A stretch of DNA of 11,404 nt, from NCBI GenBank assembly GCA_023401045.1, contig JAEXEM010000261.1:1-11404 (forward strand). Direction: 5' to 3'. The notes below the pieces were generated by a model. The model saw only the letters and a program-made list of their open reading frames with translations. It had not been told where the DNA came from and searched no databases. The position numbers and the translations under genes are program-made. Source of the DNA: Actinomycetes bacterium. Lineage in GTDB: Bacteria > Actinomycetota > Actinomycetes > Actinomycetales > Cellulomonadaceae. This document shows, piece by piece, positions 1 through 7,063 of the stretch (its first letter is position 1; every line of letters begins with the position of its first letter).

Positions 1-2252
1 AGCTGCGCGGGGTCGACGCACGCGTCGAGGAGGTGACGCGGGCCCGCGCGCGTCTCGACGACGTGCTGCGCTCGACCCTCGGCACCTCGGTGACGACCGG
101 CGAGGAGTTCGCCGACCTCGTCGCCCGTGCCCGCACCGCGCTGGCGGACGCCGACGCGAAGGCCGCCGCCCGGCAGGCCCTCGTCGACGCGATGTCCGAG
201 CGCAAGGAGGCCGCGGCCGACCTCGCGGTGCTGCGCCGCGACCACGACGACGCCCGGCACCGCAACGACAACATCCCCGGCGACCTGCACGCCGCACGTG
301 CCGCGCTGGCCCAGGCCGCCGGCCTCACGCCGGACGACCTGCCGTTCGTCGCCGAGCTCATCGAGGTCCGCACGCAGCACGAGCTGTGGCGCGAGGCGTT
401 CAACCTCGCCCTCGGCGGGTTCGCCACGCTCATGCTCATCGACGTCGCGCACCTGCAGCAGTTCCGCCGGGCCGTCGACTCGGTGCGCACGGGCCGCCGG
501 CTGCGCTTCGAGGGCGTGCCCACGGGTCTGCGCGACGACATCGGCCTCGACGTCCACACGCTCCCGGGGCGGCTCGACTACCGGCAGAGCCCGTTCACGG
601 GGTGGCTGAAGAGCGAGCTCGCGTCGCGGTTCGCGTACGTGTGCGTCGACACCCCCGGTGAGCTCGCGCAGCACGAGAAGGCCCTCACCCGCGGCGGCCA
701 GGTCTCCGAGGGACGCCGCGGTGCGCACGGCGGCCAGGGCGCGCGCAACGTCCTCGGCTTCACCAACACGCGCCGCCTCGCCGACCTCGAGCAGACCCTC
801 GCACGCGCCGAGGCGCGGCTCACGGACGCCGAGGCGAGGGTCGAGGAGGCCGAGGCCTCCTGGGACCGGTACGACGCGACGCTGCGCGCGTACACGGCGG
901 TCGTCGACCTCACGTGGGACCAGGTCGACGTCGCCGGCGTCGAGGCCGAGCGTGACCGGTGGCAGCGCGTCGTGGAGGAGGTGACCGACGGCAACCCCGA
1001 CGTCGTGCGCCTGCAGCAGCGCAGCGCCGAGCTCGACGTCCTCATCCAGGACCTCACCGAGCAGCTGGGTCGCACGAAGGGCGCGGCGACGGACCTCGGC
1101 GAGCGCTGGTCGGCGACGACGGACGCCGTCGACGTCGCCCAGGGCGCGCTCGACGCCGCGCAGGACGCCGGCACCCGGCTCGACGCCGAGCAGCGTGCGT
1201 ACCTCGAGCGCGTGCTCGGCAGCACCGAGCCGGACCTGCCGCGGGTCGACGACCGCACGGACCCGGCCGCGGCGCTCGACGCGTTCGACGCCGTCGTCGC
1301 CCGGGCGGCGGACCTGCTGCGCGCCGACCGTCAGGCCGCCCAGCAGACCGTCGCGACGGCACGCGAGGCGCTGCGCCGCACGTTCGAGACGTTCGTCGAG
1401 CGCTGGCCCGACCCGAACCTCGGCACCGACCCGGACGCGTCGTACGCGGACTACGACCGCATCCTCACCGAGCTCGAGACCCAGGGGCTGCACGAGCTCG
1501 AGGCGGAGTGGCGCACGAGCCTGCTGCGGCTGTCCGGCAACGACCTCGCGGACCTGCACAGCGCGCTGTCACGGTCGGTGCGCGAGATCAAGGAGCGCAT
1601 CCGCCCGGTCAACGACATCCTCGCGGACCTGCCGTTCGCCGACGACGACCACCGCCTGCGCATCGACGCCCGCGACACCCAGTCCACCGTCGTCGCCCGG
1701 TTCCGCAAGGAGCTGCGCGACCTGCGCGAGGTGCTGTCGACCGAGGCGTCGGACGCCGAGCGGGAGCGCCGCTACCACCGCATGGCGAAGGTCATCGACC
1801 GCATCCGCCGCTCCTCCCCCGACTTCGCCGACCTCGTCGACGTGCGCCGGCACGTGCGGCTGTCCGCGGAGAAGGTCGACCTCGACGGCAACCACGTCGC
1901 GCTGTACGACCACATCGGCGAGAAGTCCGGCGGTGAGTCGCAGGAGCTCGTCGCGTTCATCGTCGGGGCGGCGCTGCGCTACCAGCTCGGCGACGCCGGT
2001 GCCGAGCGTCCCCGGTACGCGCCGGTGTTCCTCGACGAGGCCCTCATCAAGGCCGACGCCCGGTTCACGGGTCGCGCGATCGGGGCGTGGCGTGGGCTGG
2101 GCTTCCAGCTCGTCATCGGTGCGCCGAACGACAAGTTCAGCGCGCTGGAGCCGCACGTCGACCTCAAGTACGTCGTGCTCAAGGACCAGACGGGCAGGTC
2201 GCGGACGAAGGCGGTCGCCGGGCTCGCGGCGGGCGGGCCCGCGAGCGCGTGA
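1..2252 (+). CDS. jetC: Wadjet system SMC-like ATPase JetC (MksB/EptC type), 5'-partial
   Basis: The frame is open from base 3 at the window edge, so the gene starts upstream; the GTG at 33 is an internal valine, not a start. About 750 residues are visible. JetC is the SMC-like ATPase of the JetABC complex, which recognises small circular DNA by loop extrusion before the JetD nuclease cuts it. In order there are coiled coil (bases 1-330), a middle hinge-like domain (about 340-760) with the family pattern of a PFTGWL stretch, an FAYVCVDT stretch and a later NVLGFTNTRRL stretch, a long Ala/Arg/Glu/Asp-rich coiled coil (about 770-1830), and the ATPase C-lobe. The C-lobe has an ABC signature SGGESQ (1926-1943) and a Walker B PVFLDEA (2022-2042) with catalytic Asp-Glu. 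The Walker A lobe lies off-window. The match to the SbcC/MukB-like Walker B family and the JetC-specific middle domain favour JetC over plain SbcC or SMC. The next gene is unrelated, so JetD is not in the usual downstream place. Confidence 0.88.
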   Translation, partial: LRGVDARVEEVTRARARLDDVLRSTLGTSVTTGEEFADLVARARTALADADAKAAARQALVDAMSERKEAAADLAVLRRDHDDARHRNDNIPGDLHAARAALAQAAGLTPDDLPFVAELIEVRTQHELWREAFNLALGGFATLMLIDVAHLQQFRRAVDSVRTGRRLRFEGVPTGLRDDIGLDVHTLPGRLDYRQSPFTGWLKSELASRFAYVCVDTPGELAQHEKALTRGGQVSEGRRGAHGGQGARNVLGFTNTRRLADLEQTLARAEARLTDAEARVEEAEASWDRYDATLRAYTAVVDLTWDQVDVAGVEAERDRWQRVVEEVTDGNPDVVRLQQRSAELDVLIQDLTEQLGRTKGAATDLGERWSATTDAVDVAQGALDAAQDAGTRLDAEQRAYLERVLGSTEPDLPRVDDRTDPAAALDAFDAVVARAADLLRADRQAAQQTVATAREALRRTFETFVERWPDPNLGTDPDASYADYDRILTELETQGLHELEAEWRTSLLRLSGNDLADLHSALSRSVREIKERIRPVNDILADLPFADDDHRLRIDARDTQSTVVARFRKELRDLREVLSTEASDAERERRYHRMAKVIDRIRRSSPDFADLVDVRRHVRLSAEKVDLDGNHVALYDHIGEKSGGESQELVAFIVGAALRYQLGDAGAERPRYAPVFLDEALIKADARFTGRAIGAWRGLGFQLVIGAPNDKFSALEPHVDLKYVVLKDQTGRSRTKAVAGLAAGGPASA

Positions 2253-2261
2253 GCGACGGCC

Positions 2262-2293
2262 GCGCGTCCCGGCGCACCGCCGTCGGGACGCGC
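2262..2293 (+). terminator. GC-rich hairpin terminator after jetC
   Basis: A perfect 10-bp inverted repeat (GCGCGTCCCG at 2262-2271 and CGGGACGCGC at 2284-2293) with a 12-nt loop begins 10 bases after the jetC stop. There is no T-tract, which is common for terminators in high-GC actinomycetes. It closes the jetC operon here and fits the change to an unrelated gene with its own promoter. Confidence 0.6.
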
Positions 2294-2332
2294 CGCACCG
2301 CGCGCCGCCGGACCCCGCGCCTCGGCTCCTCC

Positions 2333-2361
2333 TGACGGCCGCCCAGGTCGGTCGGCATACT
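2333..2361 (+). promoter_or_regulatory. Putative leaderless promoter for the maleylpyruvate isomerase family gene
   Basis: A -35-like CTGACG (2333-2338) and a -10-like CATACT (2356-2361) are separated by 17 bp. The ATG at 2369 lies 7 nt after the -10 box, where transcription would start, so the mRNA probably has no 5' leader. No Shine-Dalgarno sequence precedes the ATG, which agrees with this. Confidence 0.5.
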
Positions 2362-2368
2362 CGCGCAC

Positions 2369-3010
2369 ATGACGACAGCAGCACGCGCCGCCTACCGTGC
2401 CGGTGCCGACGTGATGGTGGGCCTCGTGACGAGCGAGGCGGTCGCCCGCGCGTGGGGCGAGCCGTCCGTGCTCGAGGGGATGAGCGTCGGTGAACTCGCG
2501 GCGCACGTGTCGCGCAGCGTGCTGCAGGTCGAGTGGTACCTCGACGGCTCGCTCGACTGCGAGGCCGCGCTCGTCGACGCCGTCGGCTACTACGCCGACC
2601 TCACCGGCACGACCGACCCGTCGTCCGCGCTCAACACCGGCGTGCGCGCCCGCAGCGCGCAGACCGCGGCGCAGGGCCGCGACGCCCTCGTCGCCGGGCT
2701 CACCGCTGCGCGCGAGCGCCTGCGCGCCCGTCTCCCGCTGGAGCCGGACGACCGGCGCATGACCGTGCGCCACCAGGGGCACACCCTGCTGCTCGACGAG
2801 TACCTGCGCACGCGGTGCGTCGAGCTGGCCGTGCACACCGAGGACCTGGCGCTGAGCGTGGGCAGCGACGTGCGGGCGCCCGAGGCGACGGTGGCCACGG
2901 CCGTCGACGTGCTCGTGGGCGCCGCACGCCGACGCCACGGGGACACCGCGGTCATGCACGCGCTCGCCCGCCGCGAGCGCGACGACCGGGACGCGCTGCA
3001 CGTGGTGTGA
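2369..3010 (+). CDS. Maleylpyruvate isomerase (DinB-like) family protein
   Basis: The protein has 213 residues. Family members are four-helix-bundle metalloproteins that often use mycothiol, the actinobacterial thiol; the founding enzyme isomerises maleylpyruvate in gentisate breakdown, but most homologues have no known substrate. The N-terminal helix pair carries the family pattern MSVGELAAHVSR with His46. A later helix carries YLRTRCVELAVHTEDL with Glu152 and His156. These three fit the usual metal-ligand set (His, Glu, His). The C-terminal ALARRERDD stretch resembles the family's arginine-rich end. The start ATG at 2369 is chosen because a promoter sits just upstream and the helix-1 pattern follows at once. 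It has its own promoter and runs convergently into the XRE-cupin gene with a 16-bp gap. No aromatic catabolism genes are near, so the actual substrate is unknown. The family call is firm; the reaction is not. Confidence 0.85.
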   Translation: MTTAARAAYRAGADVMVGLVTSEAVARAWGEPSVLEGMSVGELAAHVSRSVLQVEWYLDGSLDCEAALVDAVGYYADLTGTTDPSSALNTGVRARSAQTAAQGRDALVAGLTAARERLRARLPLEPDDRRMTVRHQGHTLLLDEYLRTRCVELAVHTEDLALSVGSDVRAPEATVATAVDVLVGAARRRHGDTAVMHALARRERDDRDALHVV

Positions 3011-3026
3011 CACCGCTCGCCCGGCG

Positions 3027-3659
3027 TCAGCCCCGCCCGCCGGGGTGGACGATGAGCCACGTCGCCACCGCCACCTCGTCGCCGCGGTTGCTCAGCCGGT
3101 GCGGTGTCGTGCACGCGTAGGAGATCGTGTCCCCCGCCCGCAGCACGACCCGTTCCTCGGCGAAGTCGATCGTCAGCTCGCCGCGCTGGACCGTCCCGAT
3201 CTCGTACCCGCCGTGCGTGACGAGCTCGTGCCGGCGGCCGCCGACGCTGTGCGGCGGGAACGTCGACTCGAAGAAGTCGACGTCGTGCGAGACCCCGGGC
3301 GACAGCCGCCGGTAGACGACACCGCCCTCGAGCGTCACCGACTCGACCTCGACGGCCCGGCGCACGACGTACCCGTCGGGCACGGGCGTCGAGAGCTCGA
3401 CGTCCGCGGTGCCCGACGTGCCCCCGAAGACGTCGACGAGCGTCGCGTCGACGGCGGTGACGAGCTCGAAGAGCCGGTTGACGGACGGCCGCAGCACCCC
3501 GCGCTCGATCTGCGAGACCGCGCTGGCGGAGATCCCGAGCCGGCCACCGACCTCGCGGAGGGTGAGGCCCCGGGCCTCGCGCAGCCCGCGCAGCCGCGCT
3601 CCGAGGACCTCGGCGTCGAACGACGCCAGCAGGCTGCCGGCGTCCGGCGGTGTGCTCAT
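3027..3659 (-). CDS. XRE-family transcriptional regulator with C-terminal cupin domain
   Basis: The protein has 210 residues. Residues about 19-78 form an XRE/Cro-type helix-turn-helix (ARLRGLREARGLTLREVG, then ISASAVSQIERG). Residues about 118-205 form a small cupin barrel ending in AGDTISYACTTPHRLSN, with the histidine of the second cupin motif at 186. Such HTH-cupin proteins bind DNA through the N-terminal half and sense a small molecule in the cupin; many control uptake or breakdown of amines, amino acids or purine-like compounds. The gene is divergent from the NCS1 permease over 241 bp, so the permease-racemase pair is the probable target, with autoregulation likely. The start ATG (3657-3659, read on the minus strand) follows a good Shine-Dalgarno AGGGAGG about 7 nt away. 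It could act as repressor or activator, and the ligand is not shown by sequence. Confidence 0.9.
   Translation of the reverse strand: MSTPPDAGSLLASFDAEVLGARLRGLREARGLTLREVGGRLGISASAVSQIERGVLRPSVNRLFELVTAVDATLVDVFGGTSGTADVELSTPVPDGYVVRRAVEVESVTLEGGVVYRRLSPGVSHDVDFFESTFPPHSVGGRRHELVTHGGYEIGTVQRGELTIDFAEERVVLRAGDTISYACTTPHRLSNRGDEVAVATWLIVHPGGRG
3031..3045. terminator. Small hairpin between convergent genes
   Basis: CCCCG (3031-3035) and CGGGG (3041-3045) form a 5-bp stem with a 5-nt loop at the 3' end of the XRE-cupin coding region, 20 bases after the stop of the converging gene. It could serve as a weak terminator for transcription from the left. No T-tract is present and the stem is short. 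Confidence 0.25.
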
Positions 3660-3900
3660 CCCGGCACCTCCCTGTCGGCGCCCGTCTCCTCCCGAGACAG
3701 GAAGTTCACGCGGCAGAAACCTGCCCCAGGCGGTGAAGTCATAGATTCACACGCCAGAGCGGTCCTGCAGCCCGGGCTTCAGGTCGGCTCACGGTACGCG
3801 ATCCGTCCACCCCCGGCCAGGGTGGATCTTCGCTCGGGGCAGCGCGCCGCCCGAGCGCCCGCACGACGCACCCTTCCGACGTCTCGAGTGCGAGGACCCC
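3660..3900. promoter_or_regulatory. Divergent control region of the XRE-cupin regulator and NCS1 permease
   Basis: This 241-bp intergenic region has several inverted repeats. GTCTC-N5-GAGAC lies at 3684-3698, inside a wider CCTGTC (3671-3676) / GACAGG (3696-3701) pair. GGCAG-AAAC-CTGCC lies at 3712-3725. TTCAC (3705-3709) faces GTGAA (3733-3737), which in turn faces a second TTCAC (3746-3750), so one half-site motif occurs three times. A -10-like TAGATT (3742-3747) on the plus strand overlaps the last half-site, without a convincing -35. The clustering suggests operator sites for the neighbouring regulator. Which repeat is the operator cannot be decided from one sequence. Confidence 0.5.
3806..3857 (+). 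promoter_or_regulatory. Two tandem hairpins in the permease 5' leader
   Basis: TCCACCC (3806-3812) pairs with GGGTGGA (3820-3826) around a 7-nt loop. Four bases later CGCTCGGG (3831-3838) pairs perfectly with CCCGAGCG (3850-3857) around an 11-nt loop. Both lie 40-95 bases before the permease ATG, downstream of the candidate promoter, and so would be in its mRNA leader. They could be an attenuator or simply mRNA structure; no known riboswitch class was recognised. Confidence 0.4.
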
Positions 3901-5559
3901 ATGACCGTTCCGCAGGACACCCCTGTCCCCACCCAGGCGACCGCCGTCCCGGCGCCTCCCGGCGCCGACCCCGGCGTCGTGCGTCACGACCTCGTCCAGG
4001 CGGCCGGCATGCCGGTCGGCGCCGGTGAGATCAAGGTGACGTACGACCCGCGTCTGACGAACGAGGACCTCGCGCCGCTGCAGCACCAGCGCTGGTCGTC
4101 GTACAACATCTTCGCGTTCTGGATGTCCGACGTGCACAGCGTCGGCGGGTACGTCACCGCCGGCTCGCTGTTCGCCCTCGGCATCGCCTCCTGGCAGGTG
4201 CTCGTCGCCCTCGTCGTCGGCATCGTCATCGTCCAGGTGTTCTGCAACCTCGTCGCCAAGCCCAGCCAGCGCACCGGTGTGCCCTACCCGGTCATCAACC
4301 GTGCGGTCTTCGGCGTCCTCGGCGCGAACATCCCTGCGGTCATCCGCGGCCTCATCGCGGTCGCCTGGTACGGGGTGCAGACGTTCCTCGCCGCCGAGTC
4401 GCTCAACATCGTCTTCCTCAAGTTCGTCCCGGGCTCCGAGGCGCTGCTCGACAGCTCCTTCCTCGGGCTGTCGACGCTCGGGTGGATCTCGTACGCGATC
4501 CTCTGGGTCGCGCAGGCCGCGCTGTTCTGGCACGGCATGGAGGCGATCCGCCGGTTCATCGACTGGGCCGGGCCCGCGGTGTACGTCGTCATGATCGTCA
4601 TGGCGATCTACCTCGTCTCCGAGGCGGGCTGGCAGAACATCTCGCTCAACCTGTCGTCCGGCCCCCCGATGACGTTCGCCGCGTCGATCCCGGTGATGCT
4701 GGGCGCGATCGCGCTCGTCGTGTCCTACTTCTCGGGGCCGATGCTCAACTTCGGGGACTTCTCCCGCTACGGACGCTCCTTCGCGGCGGTCAAGCGGGGG
4801 AACTTCCTCGGCCTGCCGGTCAACTTCCTCTTCTTCTCGCTGCTCACCGTCATCTGCGCCTCGGCGACCGTGCCGGTGTTCGGTGAGCTCATCACCGACC
4901 CGATCCACACGGTCCAGGCCATCGACACGCCGTTCGCCATCCTGCTCGGCGGCCTCACGTTCGTCATCGCGACGGTCGGCATCAACATCGTCGCGAACTT
5001 CATCTCCCCCGCGTTCGACTTCTCGAACGTCTCCCCGCAGCGCATCTCGTGGCGGATGGGCGGGATGATCGCGGCCGTCGGGTCGGTCGTCCTCACGCCG
5101 TGGAACTGGTACGCCAACGACGACGCGATCCACTACACGCTGGGCGTGCTCGGGGCGCTCATCGGCCCGCTGTTCGGCATCCTCATCGCCGGGTACTACG
5201 TCATCGGACGGCAGCGCGTGCACGTCGACGACATGTTCACCATGGCCCCCACGGGTCGGTACTGGTACACCCGCGGATACAACCGCAACGCGGTCGCCAC
5301 CGTCATCGGGTCCGGGCTCGTGGCCATCGCCTCGGCGGTGCTGCCCAAGGCCCTCGCCTCGATCGGCCTGCTCGACATCACGTGGATCTCGTCGTACTCG
5401 TGGTTCATCGGCTGCGGGCTCGGGTTCGCGCTGTTCGTCTGGCTCGAGCGCCGCAACCCGCAGATCCCGGTTCTCGACGCCTCCGACCCGCGCGTGTCCG
5501 ACGGCACGAAGGACGAGCTCGCGGTCGTCAGCGAGCACGCCGAGCCGACGGGCTCCTGA
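3901..5559 (+). CDS. NCS1-family nucleobase/allantoin/hydantoin:cation symporter
   Basis: The protein has 552 residues and about 12 hydrophobic membrane segments between residues 68 and 515. NCS1 transporters import purines, pyrimidines, allantoin or hydantoins with Na+ or H+. The family opening NEDLAPL is at residues 54-60, and the NFGDFSRYGR stretch at about 283-292. In the third membrane segment AWYGVQTF places Trp156 and Gln160 four apart, as in the substrate-stacking Trp and Gln of the hydantoin transporter Mhp1. NFISPAFDFSN at 366-376 matches the family's conserved region in the later helices. The first 50 residues are a Pro/Ala-rich hydrophilic tail, longer than usual. GAGGA (3892-3896) sits 4 nt before the ATG at 3901. 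The racemase follows after 8 bp, so the two form an operon. A hydantoin or allantoin substrate is the best guess from context; uracil or cytosine is less likely. Confidence 0.9.
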   Translation: MTVPQDTPVPTQATAVPAPPGADPGVVRHDLVQAAGMPVGAGEIKVTYDPRLTNEDLAPLQHQRWSSYNIFAFWMSDVHSVGGYVTAGSLFALGIASWQVLVALVVGIVIVQVFCNLVAKPSQRTGVPYPVINRAVFGVLGANIPAVIRGLIAVAWYGVQTFLAAESLNIVFLKFVPGSEALLDSSFLGLSTLGWISYAILWVAQAALFWHGMEAIRRFIDWAGPAVYVVMIVMAIYLVSEAGWQNISLNLSSGPPMTFAASIPVMLGAIALVVSYFSGPMLNFGDFSRYGRSFAAVKRGNFLGLPVNFLFFSLLTVICASATVPVFGELITDPIHTVQAIDTPFAILLGGLTFVIATVGINIVANFISPAFDFSNVSPQRISWRMGGMIAAVGSVVLTPWNWYANDDAIHYTLGVLGALIGPLFGILIAGYYVIGRQRVHVDDMFTMAPTGRYWYTRGYNRNAVATVIGSGLVAIASAVLPKALASIGLLDITWISSYSWFIGCGLGFALFVWLERRNPQIPVLDASDPRVSDGTKDELAVVSEHAEPTGS

Positions 5560-5567
5560 GGCCGGTC

Positions 5568-6335
5568 ATGGACGAGATCCGGATCCGGGTCGTCAACCCC
5601 AACACCACCCGGGCGATGACCGACCTCGTGGGTCGGTCCGCCCGGGTGGTGGCCGGGCCGGGCGTCACGGTCGACGCCGTGCAGCCCACCACCGGTCCGG
5701 CGTCGATCGAGAGCCACTACGAGGAGGCGCTCGCCGCCCTCGGCGTCCTCGAGCAGGTGCGCCTCGGTGAGACCGAGGGCGTGGACGCGTACGTCGTCGC
5801 GTGCTTCGGCGACCCCGGCCTCGACGCGGCCCGGGAAGTCGCCGGCGGCCCGGTGCTGGGGATCGCCGAGGCCGCGTTCCACGCGGCGACGATGGTGGCC
5901 CGCCGGTTCACCGTCGTCACGACGCTGGGCCGCACGGTCGGCCGGGCGCACGAGCTGCTCGACCGCTACGGGTTCACCGACGCGTGCGCAGGGGTCCACG
6001 CGTGCGAGATCCCCGTCCTCGACATCGAGGCACCCGGTGCTCTCGACCGCGTCACCGCCGCGTGCCGTGCGGCCGTTGAGGCGGACGACGTCGACGCGGT
6101 CGTGCTCGGCTGCGCCGGGATGGCGGCGTACACCGGGCGGATCTCCGACACGCTCGGCGTGCCCGTCGTCGACGGCGTCACGGCAGCCACGACGTTCGCG
6201 GTCGCGCTGGTGCGCGCCGGGCTCCGCACGTCGACGCGCTCGGAGTACGCGGCGCCGCCGGCGAAGGTGGTGAGCGGGCTGCTGGCGGGGTACGAGGTGC
6301 GCGGGGCGGGGTTGAGCGCGGTGCGGACCGGCTGA
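5568..6335 (+). CDS. Asp/Glu/hydantoin racemase family protein
   Basis: The protein has 255 residues. The family is cofactor-independent: two cysteines on opposite faces of the substrate remove and return the alpha proton, interconverting enantiomers of hydantoins, allantoin or acidic amino acids. The N-terminus VVNPNTT (residues 8-14) is the usual opening. The two catalytic cysteines are seen as VVACFGDPGL with Cys79 and VVLGCAGMA with Cys182, close to positions 76 and 181 known for hydantoin racemases. GAG-G (5558-5561) overlapping the permease stop lies 6 nt before the ATG at 5568, so translation is likely coupled. The frame is open far upstream inside the permease gene, but the NPNTT motif fixes the real start. 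Hydantoin or allantoin racemase fits the NCS1 neighbour; aspartate/glutamate racemase or arylmalonate decarboxylase activity is less likely. No hydantoinase or carbamoylase lies in the window. Confidence 0.88.
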   Translation: MDEIRIRVVNPNTTRAMTDLVGRSARVVAGPGVTVDAVQPTTGPASIESHYEEALAALGVLEQVRLGETEGVDAYVVACFGDPGLDAAREVAGGPVLGIAEAAFHAATMVARRFTVVTTLGRTVGRAHELLDRYGFTDACAGVHACEIPVLDIEAPGALDRVTAACRAAVEADDVDAVVLGCAGMAAYTGRISDTLGVPVVDGVTAATTFAVALVRAGLRTSTRSEYAAPPAKVVSGLLAGYEVRGAGLSAVRTG

Positions 6336-6378
6336 CGGAGGGGTCGAGACCGGTCGGGCTGGGTCGAGCGTCAGCCGG
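6328..6378 (+). terminator. Long inverted repeat spanning the racemase stop codon
   Basis: CCGGCTGACG (6328-6337), which contains the TGA stop at 6333-6335, is perfectly repeated in inverse as CGTCAGCCGG (6369-6378). The 31-nt spacer holds the palindrome GACCGGTC (6348-6355) and two copies of GGGTCGAG (6341-6348 and 6361-6368). The structure probably ends the permease-racemase operon; there is no T-tract. Confidence 0.5.
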
Positions 6379-6471
6379 ACCTCTGCCTCGGCCCCGCGGA
6401 TACCCTGAACGCCGACTGGGCCGTCCGGATGACTCCCGAGCGGTGCGGCCCGAATGGAACGACCGGACTCC

Positions 6472-6477
6472 TAGGGT
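6472..6477 (+). promoter_or_regulatory. -10 box (TAGGGT) of a leaderless promoter for the lipoprotein gene
   Basis: TAGGGT, a frequent actinobacterial -10 form, ends 7 nt before the ATG at 6485, so transcription would begin at or next to the start codon. No -35 match is seen 17-18 bp upstream. A second -10-like TACCCT lies at 6401-6406 and could be an additional promoter. Confidence 0.45.
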
Positions 6478-6484
6478 TCCGCGC

Positions 6485-6927
6485 ATGGCAGCCGTGGGGC
6501 GTGCACTGGGGGTGGCGGCCGCACTCCTCACCGCCCTGACGGGCTGCGCGGACGTCGCCGACGACGAGCTCCGCGCCGACGAGGTCTGCGACTACCAGCC
6601 GGGTTCCCGTTCCTCACGGTCGAGGCCGTCTCGGACGAGCGGGGCGCCGGCCCGGAGTGGAGCGACGTCACGATGGGCCGCTTCCAAGACCAGACGTTCC
6701 GGCTCCACAGCCGGCCCGCCGACTCCGACGACGACTGGGAGCAGATCGGGGACATCGTGCTCACCCCCGACGACACGCGCGAGGTCGTCCCCGTCGACCT
6801 GCCACCGGGGCGGTGGGAGGTCGGCATCACGCACCTCGACCCGGTCTGCGGCGAGAGCGAGCTCTGCTTCCTCGACTGCTCGTCCGCCGTCGTCGAGGTC
6901 GCGTCGGAGCCGGAGAACACGCCGTAG
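6485..6927 (+). pseudogene. Small lipoprotein gene, frameshifted near 6602-6604
   Basis: The first part reads as a lipoprotein signal peptide starting at the ATG 6485: a basic start, a hydrophobic core AALLTALTGC and a lipobox LTGC with the lipidated cysteine at residue 21, then ADVADDELRADEVCDYQP. The plus-2 frame then turns to Arg/Ser-rich shadow sequence. From about 6604 the next frame reads sensible protein (FPFLTVEAVSDERG, then the stretch from 6673 with Met-Gly-Arg-Phe and several cysteines) to a TAG stop at 6925-6927. One missing G in the GGG run at 6601-6603 explains the break. Repaired, the protein would be about 147 residues: an acidic, cysteine-containing secreted domain anchored to the membrane. 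No known family was recognised. Either the gene is broken or the sequence has an error here. Confidence 0.7.
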
Positions 6928-7034
6928 GCACGTCGACGGTGTGCCGCCAGGCGGGTCTCATCTCCGGAGCTACCTGTGTCGCGAACGCGACCAGTTGTCG
7001 ATCCATCCTCGCCACGAACGCCGAGGATCCCTGC

Positions 7035-7063
7035 TTGTCCCGCACCGGAGTGCAAGGTAACTT
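7035..7063 (+). promoter_or_regulatory. Leaderless promoter with overlapping palindrome for the toxin-like operon
   Basis: A -35-like TTGTCC (7035-7040) and a -10-like TAACTT (7058-7063) are separated by exactly 17 bp. The GTG start at 7070 follows the -10 by 6 nt, so the mRNA would be leaderless. The palindrome CAAG-gtaa-CTTG (7053-7064) covers the -10 box and could be the site where the HTH partner represses its own operon. Confidence 0.55.

Noticed and set aside
33..35. GTG as the start of the SMC-like ATPase
   Set aside because: The frame is open upstream with coiled-coil residues, and the Walker A half of such ATPases must lie before this point.
1195..2493. 432-codon plus-strand frame across the end of jetC and its terminator
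   Set aside because: It is Ser/Arg/Thr-rich shadow sequence in the wrong frame of jetC and of the next gene.
3739..5538. 599-codon open frame on the minus strand opposite the permease
   Set aside because: It is very rich in Asp, Arg, Glu and Val with no fold-like pattern, as expected for the antisense of GC-rich membrane-protein codons; the plus-strand permease is unmistakable.
6928..7034. Possible small gene or RNA between the lipoprotein and the toxin-like gene
   Set aside because: No plausible start with a ribosome site, no strong hairpin and no recognised RNA were seen; only the toxin promoter at its right end stands out.
6443..7060. A 205-residue protein from GTG 6443
   Set aside because: After the lipoprotein signal it becomes Ser/Arg/Thr-rich shadow sequence, while the neighbouring frame carries balanced protein to 6927; the ATG at 6485 fits the promoter and signal peptide better.
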